Positions 35,331 through 47,205 of a DNA stretch of 64,000 nt are shown here, in pieces. This stretch comes from Epiperipatus broadwayi (Eukaryota > Onychophora > Udeonychophora > Euonychophora > Peripatidae), in contig JAQFVV010000049.1 of assembly GCA_028023455.1 (NCBI GenBank), positions 6,540,855 through 6,604,854 of the forward strand. Reading direction: 5' to 3'. Below the pieces are notes generated by a model, which was not told the origin of the DNA, searched no databases, and saw only the letters and a program-made list of their open reading frames with translations. Within the stretch, counting starts at the first letter, position 1. Every line of letters starts with the position of its first letter. The position numbers and the translations under genes are program-made.

Positions 35331-36690
35331 AATCGTATCTCCTCTATTGAACTATTTCTTATGCTACCTTTTGTTCATTTGTTCTAATTGCTTCAGTGAA
35401 TTTATATGTATTTGCTATGTAACCATTTTTATTAGACTAACCTTAAATATATATATATTGTGTGATCATCTATCTATATGTAACCTTTTTTCCCTTCGCT
35501 ATTCTTCCTTACTAACCAGTGTAAATATTTAGTATTCCATTGCGGTTAAGTTTAATAGTTAATTTTTGTTCATTTAAAATCTCTTTCCAATTTTATTTAT
35601 GTTTGTTAATTAAATACGAGTCAGTTGTTTTTGTGTGCCAACTTGATCTCTTTGATAACGCCTCTTTTTTCCGCCATTAGCTTATCACGTATATCAGATT
35701 TAGCTATATACGTTTTAAATAATTTTAAACTGTTTTTAGCGCAAAGCAATTAGAAATGCTTTGCGAAAGATCCTTTTTTTTTTATTGTACGTTATCGAGA
35801 AGATCGAGTTGACAATTTTATTAAAATTGGGAAAAGATTTAGACCGCAAACCTATTAATCCGTTTTATTGTCTAATTATTTTGTTTCATTAATTTAGAGG
35901 AATAGCAGAGGCCATTATATCATTAGTCATATTATTAAAGTCATTAATTAAACATGATTTAACTATAAAAAGCTTGAGTTTCTTAATTATATTAAATGCT
36001 TTATTTTTACTTTTCAATGATCCAGGCACGCATAACGCAAAACACATATTTCTTAGTACTTTTGCACATTGAACTATTTAGCTCCTTAGGATTTCCCATC
36101 CATGTCTCTTCCGCTGTTGCTAAGCTTTGTGGCCGGTTGAAAAATAATTTATGTGTGGCTCAGATAGTGTTGTTCGGTTCATAATAGCTTCGAGACTAGA
36201 CGAATAGGGCAGAGGTCATAGTATTCTTGATTTAATATCTCGCGTATGGTTGGCCTTGAGGTACTTTCGCCTAGTATTCGAACTGGGTTAAATCAACATA
36301 CATCATCTGACTGTCACAATATGAATGTTTCAAAAAAATAGAACCATAAAAATGTTATTTGCAAAGAAAGAATGAGTCAACTTATATTTTCCATTTTTCT
36401 TTGTCTTTTAGGAAAAACATATAAGACAAAATAAATATATTTTCCTTTCTAAATATATAACTAAAAATGTATTTTAATAAAACAAGATATACATATATGC
36501 CCTCTTATTCAATAACAAACACACACATCTATATATTATTTTCTAACAAAAAATGAAAAATCAAATATTTGATCTACAAAATCTATATATATATCCTATT
36601 TTTAAACAACTATCATGAAGCTCTGTGTGTGCATACACACTGATCACTTCAATAATAAACAAAAATATTAATATTAAAAGGAAATATGTG
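35331..36690. other. unassigned segment, partly CpG-bearing
   Basis: 35630-35830 and 36090-36300 contain more CpG than the rest of the window. A 9-bp perfect hairpin CGCAAAGCA/TGCTTTGCG sits at 35740-35765, followed by a T-run at 35773. No frame is supported. Confidence 0.35.
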
Positions 36691-37420
36691 AAATAGAAGC
36701 AAAATGTAAATTAATAATTGATAAATATAGAAATGTTTATAATATGGATAATAATAATAATAAAGGGAAAACTAAGGCTAATGATATGATGTTAAAAGAA
36801 TTTCAATACAGAATGGAAGAATTTGAATATGATATGTTAAATAGTAGAAAATATAGGTATGATAATAAATATAAATGGGAAATTATTAATAATATTAAGA
36901 ATAAATATAATGATGTATTGTTTTTAAAAAGAGATAAAACTTTTAGTATGGTAGTAATAATGAAGGAGGAATAAAATAAAAGAATGCAAAAATTGCTAAA
37001 GAAAAATGGTTTTGAAAAAAATAGAAAAAATGAGGGCATAAAAAAAATTAAAAATTAAATCAAACTATAACAGAAATGTATGTTAAAGGTAATATTGATA
37101 AACATGATATGCTAAAATTGAAAAAAAAAAAAGATTTCAAAAATGCTATAATACATGGAATACCAAAAATCTATAAAGTAGATATACCACTTAGCCTCCA
37201 ATTAATAATATGGATACATATTATGAAAATATATCTAAATGGTTATTTAATAAAAAAAAATTTTTTAAATATGCTGATAAAAATAGAGGAAGGACTGTTA
37301 GTAATTCAAATGATTTTATGAAAAAATTGAAAAAAAAAATTAGGAAAAAATAATTATAAAAATATATATTTTACTAAATTAAGTTTTATACTGAATATAA
37401 TATCAATTAATAATTTATAA
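36690..37420 (+). pseudogene. Penelope-like RT fossil (N-terminal half)
   Basis: The first frame (36744-36974) ends VLFLKRDKTFSMVVIMKEE, matching the conserved PLE block of the type 'iviLK-DKG-atVvm-+-dY'. After a broken stretch a second frame (from 37076) reads AIIHGIPKIYKVDIPLS, the 'G-PKiHK---PLRPI' block. In the next frame NMDTYYENISKWLF corresponds to 'PtY-iakyL'. The palm YVDD and endonuclease are absent. Frame changes and stops show it is dead. It may belong to the same family as the 29.3-kb fossil, since the two cover complementary halves. Confidence 0.7.
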
Positions 37421-37861
37421 TATTTTTCCATGACAAAAATAATATTTTTATGCTTCATCACTTTTTGTCTTTTAAAATTTACAATCTATTTAATTTAAAT
37501 AAAAAATAACCACAGAGAGAAATCCAACAAAAAAAAAAAAACTATTTTTTACTAACATATTTTCATATTTTCAACAAAATGAAAATAATGTATTCCTTCT
37601 TGACTAAACATTATTATTAGCATGTTTTTTATTTATGAATCCAAATTCTGTTTATCATCTTACTAGTTCATTTGCTGGACTTTTAAATAGTTTAATTCTC
37701 TGTTAAATTTAAATTTATTATATAAGTTTAATGTTCAATAAACATGAAGAAAAAATAATTCTCCTCAATATATTACTTTATTTTATAAGCAATGCATTTC
37801 TTGCATGCCCTCATTTTTTAATAAATACCTAAATGATTATCTATTACCATAACAATTATAT
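37421..37861. other. AT-rich non-coding DNA
   Basis: Nothing recognised. Confidence 0.4.
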
Positions 37862-37932
37862 ATATATTGTTGAATGTTATCTATGTTAAGATTGTCTAAG
37901 TGTTGACTGGTTTCTAATGGTTACTTATAAAC
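37862..37932 (+). repeat. dispersed repeat R1, copy 3 (partial)
   Basis: Carries only the 3' half of R1, including AAGTGTTGACTGG and CTAATGG. It lies about 300 bp upstream of copy 4 in the same orientation. Confidence 0.5.
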
Positions 37933-38161
37933 CATTTAGTTTTGAGCATTATTACACTTATTATTTAAGTAATACTTTGGATGCAATTTTAAAATTATAA
38001 TTGCATTTTTAATGTAATAATTGAGTATTTATTAGTATGTATTCAGAACATATTATATTTACTTCTTTAAGAAGGTTTATTTAAAATTCTTTGTATCAAT
38101 AATTTCAATCTCTATTGTCAAGTTGTAATCTATAGTGTCTATATAAATATATGGGACCATA
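37933..38161. other. AT-rich non-coding DNA
   Basis: Spacer between R1 copies 3 and 4. Confidence 0.4.
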
Positions 38162-38290
38162 AATAAAAGTGAGATTCCACTTTTATTGTTAAAAGGAGAT
38201 TGCCTTGACAACAGTTAGAGACAGTTGATTGTTATCTATATTGTGATTGTTTATGTGCTGACCAGTGTCTAATGATTATATATATATGCA
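38162..38290 (+). repeat. dispersed repeat R1, copy 4
   Basis: Matches copy 1 through TTTATTGTTAAAAGGAGATT, CTTGACAACAG, GTTGATTGTTA and GTGCTGACCAG. Confidence 0.6.
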
Positions 38291-40067
38291 TACACACATT
38301 ATTAACATGCACATGATCTATTCTTTTATTAAATATTACAACCTTTTTTTTGGATAGGAATAAGTATTTGTTTTTTATTTATGTTCTAAGTAATGAGATA
38401 TAGTTTTTGTTATGTTTTAAATAATAACTTATCATTTTCATACGTCCTATGTATGGTTACAAAAACATAAAAATAATATAAGTAACTCTTAAGATATATT
38501 TAGATTATTTTCTGTAATCTTATGTGTAAAAATAAGTCAAAAATTTTTGGGGGGAAAAGATCAGTAAATGGATGATCCTGATTACTATTATGGCTATGAA
38601 TAAACTTTTAAATCAGTTGCCAATATCGTGATTTCTTTTAGAAAGTAATGATTGCAGAAAAATATCAGAGAATGAATAGACCTGGGCATGTTAAAACAAT
38701 GCATAGTATTCAGTACTGTTTTCCAGCATTTCAATCACATCTCAGTTGTTGTTTTCAGATTAGTAGTGAAAATATTTGGCACATCTACAGAGTTACTAAC
38801 AACAGCACACAATTTACCATCTTGTGCTCCTTGATTATTCAAAAGTACAAGTGTTAGCTTCTGAGCAAGGTAAAAAGAGGTTCTTTGAAGAATATGGAAC
38901 ATATGACAAATAAAATTTATGTTGATTTTGGTATAAACATTTTTTAATCAAATGATAGAAGGAATCTGTAGTTTTGCATACTGAAAATATGGGTGTGTTG
39001 TCAGATTAACAATATAATTTGTAAGCAAACTGTCATGAACTAAGTAAACCTCAGTGATTTTTGATTTCAAGTTATTTTTCTGATTAATAAATATAATTAA
39101 AATGAGGATTAGATTTGAATCCCATGTCTTCAATGTAGGCAAAACTCAAAAATAGAAAAGTGAATGAATCTGGATCAGGATAAAGAGAATTTCTCATGGA
39201 AAAAATAATTATTTAACTTACTGAAGTTAATAAATAATAACTATAGGTATTGGTTATGATTAGCAAGTTTATATTCTGATAAAATAAAAGACATAGATCT
39301 AAAAATATAGAATGCCTTTGAATTATTCAGTCAATATTTAAATGATGTGATAGAAGATTGTAATGCTATATTAGCAGAGCTTTTTTTAAAGTGAAAGAGC
39401 CTTAAGAATATCTGTTATAAATGCAAATTGATTAAAGTTATAAAATTGTAAATCCTTTTTTAATTTAAAAAAGAAAAACATATAGACATTTTTAAAAGAA
39501 GCTTACAATAGAAATAGATTATATTTTCATTAACAATAATATGTAATTGATTTAGCATTGAATATAATTACCATTTACAGTCCTGAAGTGTTTCATTGGT
39601 AACATGAATGACATCAAAGCTAAAATCCATCAATCAGAGTTGAATTCCATCACTTCTCATATTCAAAGATCTTATGACCTCTTGATCAGTGAACTCTTTG
39701 ATCACATTCACTGTTTCATTTTCATTTAGCATTATATTATGTATAACTGTGATGTTTAATATTTATAAATTTCAGAAACTATCCAGTGAACTTAAAACAT
39801 TAAATGATTATAAAGATAGTTTAGATTTCATTGAACACAATATAGCATATTACTAGATTTTAAAAAAGTGTTATATATAGCACAAATAGATTTTTTATTA
39901 ATAGAAGACAATAAACATGAGAAAATACATTGCAAACAATATTAAAAATGATTCATTAAAAAGAAAAGTGAATATGTGAAAGTCTGTAAACTGGTATTGA
40001 AAATAATGATGACAAGTCAATACACAACTACACAGTTGCATGTACTGCATCATCATCATTATTTTTA
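38291..40067. other. AT-rich non-coding DNA
   Basis: Short frames at 38648-38857 and 38948-39142 (minus) are not recognised. Confidence 0.35.
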
Positions 40068-40665
40068 ACTACTATCAATCCACTGTAAGATGAAGATCTC
40101 CAAGTCCAATTCGTCTTCTTTGATTTCTAGCTTTTATTCTCCACATTATTCCAGCACACATCCTTAATTCTTCTATCCATTATCTCTTTCTATGTCTTTT
40201 ACAATCTCTTGTAATACAATTTAAGATTTGAACTGTTTATTTGTTATCATCTTTTCCAGCAATATGAGCAGCCCAATTCTACTTCAATCTTTTAATTCTT
40301 TTAATGATATTAGTAACACCTGTTTGTCCTCTCATCTATACATTTTGTTTTCAATCTCTTTTTATTGCTAACATGCATCTCTCTATACTTTGTTTATTGG
40401 TCTGAAGTTTTTGTATTGCTCTTCTGTTAAGTATCTAATAGATCCATAAGTAAGAACTGCTAACACACATTTACTAAAAACCTTTCTTTTCAAACACATG
40501 GATATTAATTTCCTTTTAATATTAAATTATTTCTACCAATAGCACTCCAACCAATTCTATGATTATTTTTGACCATTATATTTTCATCTGTAGTAATGAC
40601 TGACCAAGATATTTGTAGTTGTTAACTTCATCTAACTCATTATTATCAAATCTTAATTATGCATC
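40068..40665 (-). pseudogene. RTE-type LINE, 3' segment of a split copy
   Basis: On the minus strand the translation begins FDNNELDEVNNYKYLGQ (about 40620-40665), matching the 9.4-kb element at about 10760, and runs to the C-terminus, where CAGIMWRIKARNQRRRIGLG matches CAGRMWRREAKDQRRWIELG near 11280-11335. It ends near 40068. It is heavily interrupted by stops. It abuts, in opposite orientation, the RT segment at 40750-41860. Confidence 0.75.
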
Positions 40666-40749
40666 TAGGTAGTGCATATAGAATAATAAAAATATCTTCA
40701 AAATATCTTTATTAATAGGAATTAAAATTGTATTTACCAATAAAACAAA

Positions 40750-41860
40750 ACCTAACATCATTATCAAAAAATTGAGATAATATCATAAAGAGTAAAAAAT
40801 TATTCATAAAAAAATAAATAACTAGTAATAGAAAAAAATAAAGGCACTAAGATAATCCCTTCATATAAAATGATAAGAAATATCAAATTCTATGAAGAAA
40901 AGCTTTAGACTAATATAAAATTATTTTCGCAATTTTAAAAAAGAATGTAAATGAATAGAGAAATAGTTAACAAAAATAGACACAAGATTTTTAAATGATA
41001 GTGATAAAACAAACAATTGGAAAAATATAATAGTGACATTGATATATAAAAATACATATTAGAATTCACAAACCTATCAGTCTTCTATCAATTGTATATA
41101 AAATAATTATTAAACTCATTTAGATATTTCCAAGGAACTGTGTATACAATCTAATCAACCCTCCCCCCTTTTCCCCTAAATAATAAAAGTGTACTTATAT
41201 AAATTTCAAGAATAATATAAATTATAAAAAGAAAAATAACTATCAAGTGTTATTTTGTATTGAATGTATAGTTATGAGAAAATATTCAACCCATATAAAA
41301 TTTTTGCCGTGATTAAAAATTTTAAATTTCATGGTGTAGAGTTAAAATATTGTCAAATTTTAAAAAATATGCATCACAATGTAACAGCAAAAAATAATCT
41401 AAATCATGTCATTAAAAAACATTAATAGTCATAAAGATGTCAAATAAGGAGATTTTAGCCCTCTAAAACTTTTTATATTTACTTTATAAAAACTATAATT
41501 TAAAATGTTGAGGAAATAAAAATAAATGAGATTATCCAAATCATCTGAAATTTGGATATGATATGATTATGATTACATATACTGCTTCAGAGATATAATA
41601 CATTACTAAAGATATCACATTAAAGCAAAAACAAATACTAAAATTAGTACTAGAAAGTGTAAAAAATGTATATCTTCACAGTTATCATTAATAAGCCTTT
41701 CATAAATGAGAATAGAGATCTTCACTGCATCAGAGAAAAATAATAGAAAAAAATTTTAAATGACGTTTTTTATAAAAATAATGATTTATAATAAAAATAA
41801 TTGACAATTGTAAATACTTAGGTCATATTATTAATATAGTTATAATAAAAATGGTAATAA
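40750..41860 (+). pseudogene. RTE-type LINE, inverted RT segment of a split copy
   Basis: The plus-strand translation includes a KFYEEKL block (about 40885), a degenerate NSQTYQSSI (the RPISLL region, about 41070), VIKNFKFHGVELKYCQIL-KN (about 41310-41370) and NCKYLGHIIN (about 41808). These follow the order in the 9.4-kb element from about 9800 to 10850. Stops and shifts are frequent. Its element end (about 10850) overlaps the element start of the opposed 3' segment (about 10760). Confidence 0.7.
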
Positions 41861-43620
41861 TATTAATACATTTATTTATGCATTCAATACAAACAAATAA
41901 AATTAACATTTTAAATCCAATTGATGGTTTAATTATGTAAAATCTATTTCGGATTTTTTTTTCTTTCTTCTTACATACATTAAAAAAACTGTTTATAAGC
42001 AGAAAAGAAAAAAAACTCTGTTAAACACTATTGCATAGTAAAAGCAATCAGCTGAATTAAAATATTAATTAAAATTATGTATTGAATTAAATTGTGTGTT
42101 TAAAAAGTGTTTTACCCTTTCAATAAATAGCCACATTTTTGACCATGACTACTTGTTTGAACATAGTGCTAGTAATTTTCAATTTTAAATTGCTTTTTTG
42201 CACAGATTTTAATTTTATTACAGATTTCTCATTTTAATAACATTAGAAATGAAATTTGCATAATATTAATGTATTTGTTAAAGAAATCTGAAAATGTGAA
42301 TATCTTCTAGATGCAGTAAAAAACAAAATTTATTTAGTGTCATCTTTACTTGATTGATGAAATTTAGTTCACTATTGTCCTGTTTTATATATGATTGCTT
42401 CAAAGGATTTTTGGAATAACAAAAAAGTTCATTTCGTGTATAGTTTATTAAAAATTAGTAATTATTTATACACAATAATATTATAGTTATTATTAAAAAC
42501 CAAAAGAATACACATATCTACTTTGGTTTTATTTGTACATGTTTTATTTTTAAAAAAATAAATTTGACTATAATTTTAACAAAAAAAAATTATGATCATA
42601 ATGTTGTCACTCTTTTAAAATATAGCAATATATACATTTACAAACATAGTGTGAGGAACTTTTAAGAGATTTTAAAAATTATATATAGAAATGTACAATT
42701 TAAAAGATAATCTGATAGATTTTCAAGCAGTTTTACATTTATCATTCGCATTTTAAAAGTAGTTTTTATTCAACAAAAATTTTTAAGTTGCTAGCTTGAT
42801 TGCTTTTTGAAAACAGAGAATGAGAATAAAATTCTTTGTTCTCATTATGTATTCAATTTATTATTATTTTAATATTTTCAAACATGTAATATGATTTTTA
42901 AAAAAATACTTTACTTGCAAACTTAAATTACTATCAAATCAAACTCAGTTTATTGAACTCCAATATAAATTAAGTTTTATTATTGAAAAAATAAAATAAA
43001 AAAAAACACATTTGTTTTTCATTTTCTTCATCAGACCTAACAAAAAAAAAAGTCTTTTTTTAAGGGGTTAATATAATTGCTAGTTGTATTAGAATAAATA
43101 TAACTAATAAAAAAAAAATCAACAGACAAAGAGGAAGAGTATTTAATTCCTAATACAAGTGAAAATATAACAAAAGAAATTTTTCATAGAATTACATTTA
43201 GAATGTTGCTAATAGAAATATGTCTGTTTTACTTAAGAAAAAAGTTGTTAAGTGTATTTTCTTGTGTTTTAATTATATTTCTAAAACTTTTCTGCTTGAC
43301 AAAATAACAAATAATATACTAATAAAATATACAAACCCTAACACAAAATATTGGGAAATGTATATTTAAATTAACAAGAAGAGTCAAAAGAAACATACAT
43401 AGATAAGAAAACAATGAGATCTGATATCTTTAAGAGAATAGTGATTAATAAAATATAGCAAAGTTGTTTATATTATTAATAGGGATAGGAGTAGGGGACC
43501 GATTAAAATCTAAACTGCAATCTATTATATTTTAAAACATTTAGAAAACAAAATAAATGTATGAATGAATGAAATAGAATGTTTATCATAATGATATGAA
43601 GAAGATAAGTTATATAAACA
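41861..43620. other. AT-rich non-coding DNA
   Basis: Nothing recognised. Confidence 0.4.
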
Positions 43621-44312
43621 AATAGTAATGGAATAAAATTAGAAAAACATATATAATATATTGGATTATTATTTTTTCAAAATGATAGATAAGAAATTTA
43701 TATAGAATGAACCTATCATGTTCCAGATTTCTGAAAAATACGAGTGTATATTTTAATATATTGCTTATATACATAGATGCAAGTCCAAATACTATATATA
43801 TATATAATCAAAATATTCTAGAATAAATACTAAAAAAATCAATATATCTAAATAAAATAAAAATAAATTCTTCACTATAGCCAGCTTACGGCATTTTACA
43901 TCATCTTGAGCATAAACTTCTTATAGCAAAGATTTTATTTTTATTTTATATAAGCATATTGAATTTTTTAGTATTTATTCTAAAATGTTTTGATTATATA
44001 TAGAGAGTATTTACATTTGCATCTATGTATATAGGCAATATATTAAAAAATATATTGGTATTTTCCAGAAATCTGGAATATAGTAAGTTCATTTTATATT
44101 AATTTCTTGCATATATATATATATTGCACATCATTTTCAAGAAATAATAATCCAATGTGTTATAAATGTTTTCTAATTTTACTCCATTATTACTCAAGCT
44201 GGCGTAAATTACCGTAAGCTGGCTATAGCAAAGATTTTATTTTTATTATATATAGGCATATTGATTTTTTAAATATTTATTCTAGAATATTTTAATTATT
44301 ATATTTATTTCG
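43621..44312. repeat. 302-bp tandem repeat with an inversion
   Basis: A plus-oriented unit starts TATAGCAAAGATTTTATTTT at 43922, and the same start recurs at 44224, giving a 302-bp period. The second unit is cut off near 44312. To the left, 43621-43905 is the same unit in reverse: its arm pairs with 43930-44195 over about 255 bp, and its end (ATAGCCAGCTTACGG) matches the reverse complement of CCGTAAGCTGGCTAT at 44212. The orientation switches at about 43905-43921. Confidence 0.75.
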
Positions 44313-44489
44313 TTTGTTATTATATATAGTGTGCTTGTGTTGAAGCATTCTTCAAATATATATATATATTATGTTTAACGTATCAATTTTTCAAAAACTT
44401 AAGTAAAAACTGAATTAAGTTTTAAAAATAATTATTTACAATGACTAAATTAACATTATTAATGCTTTGCAAAAATTTTAAATTTTCTA
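44313..44489. other. AT-rich non-coding DNA
   Basis: Nothing recognised. Confidence 0.4.
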
Positions 44490-44606
44490 GTCAAGCGCTG
44501 TTAGCCGTGAGGTCATCGTGGCCGCCTTGCAAGCAAGTAGTTGGTTGCAGACGGTTGTGGGTTCGCGTCCCGGCCGGTGCTATGACATATGAAAAAAAAA
44601 AAAAAA
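44490..44606 (+). repeat. tRNA-derived SINE, copy 2
   Basis: This copy has the best B box of the three (GGGTTCGCGTCCC at about 44559). The D-arm region reads TTAGCCGTGAGGTCATCG and the anticodon-loop region CTTGCAA. An insertion of about 20 bases with repeated TTGCA lies between anticodon arm and T arm. The ends GTCAAGC and GCTATGAC can pair beyond the acceptor stem. A run of 14-15 A residues follows. A real tRNA gene is unlikely because of the extra bases. Confidence 0.75.
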
Positions 44607-45022
44607 TACGTGTGTGTATATATATATACACACACACAAACTTTTAAAATTCAACTACAAACTTTTTTCAAACAAGAAAAAACTTTTTTCTTAATCCTTT
44701 ACAAACTAAAGCAGAACAAAATAAAAAACAAATCTAAGTTACTTTTTATTTTTTTCGTTTTTTATATTTTTTCTAAATGTCAAACATATTTTCAGAATTA
44801 CTTTCTAATATAATATAATTTATTAAAATTGTAAGTGATATTTTTCCTCACCTTTTTTATTATTTTTAAAACTAAATATTTAAATGCTTCTTTTGAAAAT
44901 TTTCTAACAAATTGATTTCTAATAGGTAAAATACGTAACAAAACAATGCAAAAAAAAAAAAAGGCTTACAAAAGAGAAGTGAAGGATAACAATACACAAC
45001 AGAGGGGGTAAAGAAAGCATAC
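44607..45022. other. AT-rich non-coding DNA
   Basis: A GT/TA/CA tract lies at about 44609-44640. It would be intron sequence if the candidate exon on the minus strand at 45023 is real. Confidence 0.35.
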
Positions 45023-45224
45023 CTTAGTTTTACAGCTTTTATTTACGTCAGTAAAGTAAAAGTTAGTTCTTTGAACGTGTTGTCTAAACTTGAAAATCGA
45101 CAAAAGACATGCAGCCAGAATAAAAAAATATATATTGATGAATGCCGAACAATAAAGCCAAAAGCGAAACATCAAATGGGTAGGTCTTAAAATCTAATGG
45201 CCTACGCACCACTGCATCCGTACG
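45023..45224 (-). CDS. candidate first coding exon, membrane-anchored protein
   Basis: On the minus strand, a pyrimidine-rich acceptor (TTTTTCTGTAG) precedes 45224. An ATG at 45172-45170 opens 50 codons, and the frame ends at a strong donor (ACTAAG then GTATGC at 45022-45017). The peptide begins MFRFWLYCSAFINIY and has a hydrophobic stretch of about 24 residues (about 4-28), then a basic, hydrophilic segment ending NKSCKTK. This is the layout of a signal anchor, as in type II membrane proteins such as Golgi enzymes; topology alone does not identify a function. The neighbourhood (44990-45260) has more CpG than flanking DNA. No later exon was found, so the call is tentative. Confidence 0.3.
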
Positions 45225-46636
45225 CTACAGAAAAACATACGTGGTAATTTATGCTATAAAACGCCAATAATTTCCCATGGCAAAAATCTGAAAAATTGCT
45301 CTTTTGTGAAAACAATTTTTGAGATCATCTGTCTATTGCTCATCGGTCACCAGTTTACATCACCTTCAGTCATCTAGAGAAAAATGCTTAAAAATAAGAT
45401 AGCAATGTCCCATAAAATGTTATTTGATTTTTCCATTAGACCTTAAGTCAACCTGGCCAAAATGTTTTTCAAATCAATAAATTGATAAAAACATTCAAAA
45501 GAAACTTGGGTTGTACACTTTAGCACTTTTTCAAAATATTTCTAAAGTAAATTACTATTTACTTAAAAAAAGCCTATATAAGCAAATTAAATATACTTTT
45601 TAAGTGAAAGGTTTTTTATTAGCACAAATAATTCAGTTATTAACTTAACAGTAGATTAAAGCTTTTTAACTTATCAAAAGATAGACATTTAAAAATTAGA
45701 TTGCCTGAATAAACTTTCAAAATAAACCCTATTAGTTATAATAATAATGAAAAAATATCTAAAAGCAAGAAAGCTTTACCATTGACAATCAATATTAGTT
45801 TTTATTGTTTGATGATAGCGCTACTTGTTACACGACACATGACCAATAGCAGTATAAAGTCATAGTTTTTATTATTATTATATTAGATTCTCCCGAAAAT
45901 TAGACATATTATTATAAAACGTAATGATTTCTTTTTCTCAATACGATATCTTAATAATAATGAAAATAGTATTATTTATTATTGATTACAATACCCGTTT
46001 AAATATAGACTAAGAAATAACTTGAAAATTTGTTTAGACTCTAATCAGGCTTAGAATTTTTTTCAGATAGTTGACTCAGCCATAATCGAACTAGCAATCT
46101 ACTATTAGTCAATAATTGAGTATCTATCTAATATATATATGTTTATATAGCACAATAATATAATACATGTCCGCTAATAAAAATATTGTAATAAAATGTA
46201 ATTATATTCCAAATAACGTTAAATAAAATAAATTCCAATACAAACTTTAATCAATAGTAGTACTTTCAATTATTTCCGTAATCATTTTTAACTAAACTGT
46301 ATTAATTTTAAAATGGAATAAAACATCAACCGGAAAATACATGTTAGTATATATATCAACAAAATACATAACTTACACATCTAGTAACATTTTATTAGCT
46401 TAATAATGTAAAAGAATTAAATGGAAATGCTAGATGACCATGGAACAGAATAAAGATAAGATTTTCTGAAAAAATTAGCTATTGTAAATTGTAGAGTAAA
46501 ATAAAAATGGAAAACTATATAAATCCTCAACACTCGGTGTGGCATTTCTGACGGATTTTTCAAAAAGATTTTGCCCTAAAATACATTATATAACATAGTA
46601 CTATTTGCTGCATATCAAAAAATTGTTAGCTATTGT
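45225..46636. other. AT-rich non-coding DNA
   Basis: Nothing recognised; 45225-45420 retains somewhat higher G+C and could hold upstream sequence of the candidate exon. Confidence 0.35.
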
Positions 46637-46965
46637 TATATATATTATGAAGAATTTGAACTCAGACTTCCAAACTCTCCATAGTTATTCAATCCATCTT
46701 ATACAATGGATACAGATGATGACATTAACGTGAAAAAGATAAATCTCCAATATACATATTTTGTGCTGAATCAGCACTCATAATTTGGTCCAGATCATCA
46801 TCTCCCACACATATATACATTCAGTGCTTAGTTTATATTAAGATAGGAAATTTTCAAACAGTAATGGACAAGCTTCAAGCTTCTCCACTCTATTTTTTCA
46901 GCAGTGGATAGCTGTGGAGAGATTGAAAGTCTGAGTTCAAGTCCATTATAATTCCATTAAGTTTA
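46637..46965. mobile_element. foldback MITE family A, copy A3
   Basis: Ends read TTTGAACTCAGACTTCCAA at the left and TTGAAAGTCTGAGTTCAA at the right. The interior shares TTGGTCCAGATCATCATCTC and TAATGGACAAGCTTCAA with copy A2, in the same orientation. About 330 bp, non-coding. Confidence 0.7.
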
Positions 46966-47014
46966 GTACAGAAATTATACATGTATTTAAATAATACAGA
47001 TATATTGTAACATT

Positions 47015-47205
47015 AAATATGTGTGTATGCTAACCTTTATTGTAGCCCCACTAGTTTGAGCAACATTTGTATCAGTCCAAATATGTGTGTATGCTATTTT
47101 CTTTTATAGCCAACTAGTTTGGTTGGTATTTGTAACAGGTTAAATATGTGTGTATGCTAATCTATGTTACAGCCCCACTAGTTTGGGCAGCATTTGTAGC
47201 AGATC
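47015..47205 (+). repeat. 64-bp tandem repeat, three units
   Basis: Units start at 47015, 47079 and 47142, each with AAATATGTGTGTATGCTA followed by an (A)CTAGTTTG block and ATTTGTA. The middle unit is the most diverged. Confidence 0.85.

Noticed and set aside
36744-36974. Lysine/asparagine-rich host protein
   Set aside because: The C-terminal block and the next frames match Penelope-like RT motifs in order.
44490-44606. Functional tRNA-Ala gene
   Set aside because: The B box is good, but extra bases separate the anticodon and T arms, the stems mismatch and an A-tail follows, as in a SINE.
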